Part shown: piece after piece, positions 61,265-64,000 of the stretch
Layout of the letters: the number at the start of each line of letters is the position of its first letter
Position numbering within the stretch: position 1 is the stretch's first letter
DNA from: Thinopyrum elongatum
Lineage: Eukaryota; Streptophyta; Magnoliopsida; Poales; Poaceae
Assembly (NCBI GenBank): GCA_011799875.1
Contig: CM022298.1
Location: forward strand, 52,692,133 to 52,756,132
Reading direction: 5' to 3'
Length of the DNA stretch: 64,000 nucleotides
Notes under the pieces: model-generated
The model's input: only the letters and a program-made list of their open reading frames with translations
What the model was told of the DNA's origin: nothing
The model's database searches: none
Made by a program: the position numbers and the translations under genes

Positions 61265-63129
61265 CTTTTGAAGAACCATTGACCCCTAACTGCTGAACAA
61301 TGGCCTTGACTTTTGGAAAACATGCATTTATTTCAATTTCTATTGAAAAGAGTTGAATTTCGAAAACAAACCATGAATTTTAAGAAAATTCATGAATTTT
61401 AAAAGTTCAAGTATTCAAAAAATCAAGAATTTTAAAAAGTTTAAATTTTGAAAACAAATCCAGGGCTTCAAATGTTAATGAATTTGAAAAAAAAAATCAT
61501 GAATTTGAGAAAAGTTCATGAGTTTGAAACAAGTTCATAAATTCAAAAAAAATCATGTAATTTGGCAAACGTTCGTGAATTTGAGAAAAAATCAAGACAT
61601 GGGAAACTTCATAATTTTAAGAAGTTTCACAAAAACAAAAAAAAGTTCACAAAAACTTAATTTTTCTGAAAAATTGAAAACTTCTTGAAATTTTGAAAAT
61701 GATTCACAAATTTGAGAGAAAAATTCAAATTTGGAAGAAGTTCATAAATTTGAGAAAATGAAGTTTGGTAAAGTTCATGCATTTGAAAAAAAGGAAAAAA
61801 CACAAAGGAAATAGAAAAGAAAAATGAAAAATAAAAGCAGATAGAACAAGAAAAATCAAACAAGAAAACATCTGAAAAAATCCATCGAATCCCAGCCTAG
61901 TAAAACTGGTGTGAACCTTAGAAGGTTACCAAAACCAATGGAGGAAAAGAAATGGGCTGCCAACCCATTAGTCTAGCAAGCAGGTGGGTGTGCCCCTGGT
62001 ACCGATTACACACTATTTAACGTTGAAGGTGCCAAATAGGATTCGGGGCTGGTGGAAGCCAGGGTAGTGACATGGTAACTTGCAGTTTCATCCTCTCTAA
62101 TGATTGAGGGTGTTGACCTCCTTACATAAGGGCGTGATATGTATTTGGTGGCGTGTCAAGCTGGGAGTTCCCACGACTGGCTTACTATTGTCATCTCGTA
62201 GATTTGGCAATCCCATTCAAGCAAGGAAAAAATATTCGATTGGGTAAATATTTCAGTGACCCTTGAAATTGTTGAAATTTTCTGAAATTTCGGTGACCCT
62301 TAAATTTTCGAAATTTTGATAAATTCAAAATTAATTTCAAACAAATTCACAATTTTTTTTGTCTAAGTTTGGACAAATTTGAATTTGAACACATAAATAA
62401 AGGAATACTTAGCGCCTTTAGTATGCAAGACTTGTTCTGGTCTACCGGTGAGTTCGGTATGCAAATATCCGATGTCCTAGTTTCGAAGCTTGGCAAGCTT
62501 AGTATTTTTGGCAAAATTTTATTTGATACAAATGTAAATAGAAATATGAGTCTTCTGGTACTCAAACTCTAGACGTGCAAAGTATGTTGATTACTACGAT
62601 CTGATGATCTGAGGACCTTTTTATCATGAATATTCAAGCCTAGCAAAAAAAATTGAACGAAATGCAAAAATTTAGCTCACCTTCTAAACAAATGAGATTT
62701 CATGAACTTCTGAATATTTTGTCGAAGTTTTTATTTTTAAACCATGCATTCAACAAAATGGTCCTGGGAAAGTCCCATTGTGATAGTGCCATTAGGCCCT
62801 GACAACTTCACCAGCACTGACCGGTCAAGGTTGGCCCATCAATAATCAGATTCACCACTGACGGGTGCCTAGGGTGGCTAGAGGCCGGTCAATGTTGAGG
62901 GTGTAGTTTTGGAGCAATTTCTAATAGTGAGAGAACTTAATGATCCATAATCCGAAAATCAACTAAGAAAAGAAAAGTTGGTAGTCCTCTAGTAACCGAA
63001 ATTAGGGTCACTTTTAACCACACAAGATTCTGGATTAACTAGGGTCACTTTTTTCTCTCTGTAAATTTTCATTACCATTTTCTAATAACCGAAATTAGCA
63101 AAAGGAAGAATTATGTGTTTTTTCTAGTG
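61265..63129. repeat. Old repeat X2, right part
   Basis: Matches X1 from about 2331 onward with only one of X1's two duplicated units (62225-62990), then the GGATTAACTAGGGTCAC tail shared with 26300. The final GTGTTTTTTCTAGTG (63115-63129) is, in reverse complement, CACTAGAAAAAACAC, like a CACTA transposon terminus; the opposite end was not found. Confidence 0.65.
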
Positions 63130-63398
63130 AGAAAGTGGAGCATGGGCCAAATCCCTCCCTCGTGGGCCGGAACGCAACCGAACAGGGAACACCAGCGGCT
63201 TCATATATACATGGTTCTTCCCTCTCTCTCATCTCTGAAAAAACACCCCGCCTGACCGGCTCACCTCCGCCGCCTCCACCCCCACCCGGCTGACCGGCGT
63301 CGCACCGGCCCTCTTCGCCCCGTACCCCTCCCGCCGGCCCCGCCGTCAAGAACTCGAGCTTTCTTGGCACAGGAAGGCGTTTCTTGGCCCGAGACAGC

Positions 63399-63422
63399 GT
63401 TTCTTGGCACACGCCAAGAAAC
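63399..63422. repeat. Perfect 10-bp hairpin in the GC-rich leader
   Basis: GTTTCTTGGC and GCCAAGAAAC are separated by ACAC. Two more direct copies of TTTCTTGGC lie just upstream (63359-63368 and 63380-63388). Confidence 0.85.
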
Positions 63423-63539
63423 CCGGCGCCGGCGAGATGGCCAGAAGGCCCCGCCGGGTCCAGGCGCACCCCGTGGCGGCGCAGCTCGGAGAGGAGGGCC
63501 ACCACGGAGGGCGCCCCCTGCGCGAGCGCCTCCGGTTCG

Positions 63540-63750
63540 CCGTTCGGCGCGGGATGGCGCGCGGGGCCCGCCGTCCGCGCTCTGCTCCGCCCGCTTCGGC
63601 CGCTCTGTCGGCGGGGGCGGCTCGGCCGCCGGCATCTCCTCCGCGCCGTTCGGCGCGGGATGGCTCGCGGAGGCCCCGCCGTCCGCGCTCTGCTCCGCCC
63701 GCTTCGGCCGCTCTGTCGCGCTTTGGCGCTCGGCGGCCGGCATCTCCTCC
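63540..63750. repeat. Tandem duplication of about 106 bp
   Basis: CCGTTCGGCGCGGGATGG occurs at 63540 and 63646. Each copy is followed by CCGCCGTCCGCGCTCTGCTC and ends in CCGGCATCTCCTCC. The copies differ by a few substitutions and a small indel. Confidence 0.85.
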
Positions 63751-63944
63751 GCCACTTCGTCTCCTCCTGGCGCTCGGCCGCCGCCCTTTCGTCTCCTGTG
63801 GCGCGGCCTGGAGCTCGGCGGCCACGCCCGCAGCGCCGCACGCTCGCCCTCGGCCGCCGACTCCTCGTCGCCCGCGTCCGACAGCAGGAGGCTGGTACGG
63901 AGCCGGCGACGGCGAGCCCAGGACGCCGCCGAGGCCGACAGCGC

Positions 63945-64000
63945 ATGGCAGCGCTATCTTCTACGACCGCCGTGGGCGTCGCCCCGTCCTCCCTCGCCGC
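63945..64000 (+). CDS. Probable first codons of a chloroplast-targeted protein, cut by the window edge
   Basis: An ATG with G at +4 opens a frame to the window end, reading MAALSSTTAVGVAPSSLAA. This is rich in Ala, Ser and Thr, starts MA, and lacks acidic residues, as in stromal transit peptides. It lies about 740 bp downstream of the TATATA box in a GC-rich leader. With only 18 codons the protein cannot be named. An overlapping frame from the ATG at 63437 is also open to the edge in another phase, but has low-complexity Arg/Pro/Ala composition and is less likely. Confidence 0.4.
   Translation, partial: MAALSSTTAVGVAPSSLA

Larger units (their letters stand above)
63130..63944 (+). promoter_or_regulatory. 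Promoter and leader of a probable host gene
   Basis: Base composition jumps to strongly GC-rich at about 63240. Core-promoter signs on the plus strand are two TGGGCC (site II-like) motifs at 63143-63148 and 63163-63168, a TATATA box at 63204-63209, and a CT-rich stretch (63217-63235) where transcription would begin. The leader contains a hairpin (63399-63422) and a 106-bp tandem duplication (63540 and 63646). Long frames exist on both strands here (for example minus 63095-63946 and 63261-63755), as expected by chance at this GC content. A minus-strand gene is possible but lacks a recognisable domain. Confidence 0.45.

Noticed and set aside
63095..63946. 283-aa minus-strand frame at the right edge
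   Set aside because: High GC suppresses stop codons in all frames; Arg/Pro/Ala-rich composition, no domain, and plus-strand promoter motifs point the other way. A low-probability alternative only.
1..64000. Phage, defence system, CRISPR or operon structure
   Set aside because: No prokaryotic gene organisation, ribosome-binding sites or spacer arrays; content is plant transposons throughout.

Overview
This window is intergenic DNA from a large grass genome, almost certainly a Triticeae (wheat, Aegilops or barley type). It is nearly all nested LTR retrotransposons with Triticeae-style termini, and one probable host gene begins at the right edge. There is no bacterial, organellar or CRISPR content. 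Family names are tentative because no database could be searched. Element borders rest on terminal TG..CA sequences, 5-bp target-site duplications (TSDs) and LTR pairing read directly from the sequence.

Layout. 1-2136: low-copy-looking DNA with one MITE (1047-1243). 2137-4456 plus islands at 17692-18028 and 26058-26380: an old repeat (X1), split by later insertions. 4457-17691: retrotransposon A1 (TSD CTTGG). Its 5' LTR was invaded by unknown DNA Z (4780-7346), into which a second relative, A2 (7347-10640), had inserted; a deletion then fused A2's interior to the remainder of A1's 5' LTR at about 10641. 18029-26057: retrotransposon B, minus strand (TSD GTTGT). 26381-31245: two copies of a 380-bp repeat around a truncated LINE. 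31246-31440 and 61265-63129: a second copy of the old repeat (X2), split by element D. 31441-61264: D, a Tat-type Ty3/gypsy element (TSD CTTTT, about 13.4 kb without its guests) with an antisense gene. D holds retrotransposon C (44210-50993, TSD ATGCA) in its interior, and the BARE/WIS/Angela-like copia element E (51509-61179, minus strand, TSD TTCAA) in its 3' LTR. 63130-64000: a GC-rich stretch with plant core-promoter motifs and the probable first codons of a chloroplast-targeted protein.

How the parts relate. A1, A2, B and C share LTR starts, a tRNA-Asp-type primer site and 3' noncoding architecture, but carry no reverse transcriptase. A1 and B encode only Gag plus an Athila-like protease, A2 has a different N-terminus, and C encodes an unrelated acidic protein. 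They look like non-autonomous elements sharing one set of cis signals. Several hairpins are conserved among them and are the most interesting unexplained structure here. D carries the only nearly continuous pol, with three in-frame stops. E has nearly identical LTRs, so it is young, yet its coding region is badly decayed.
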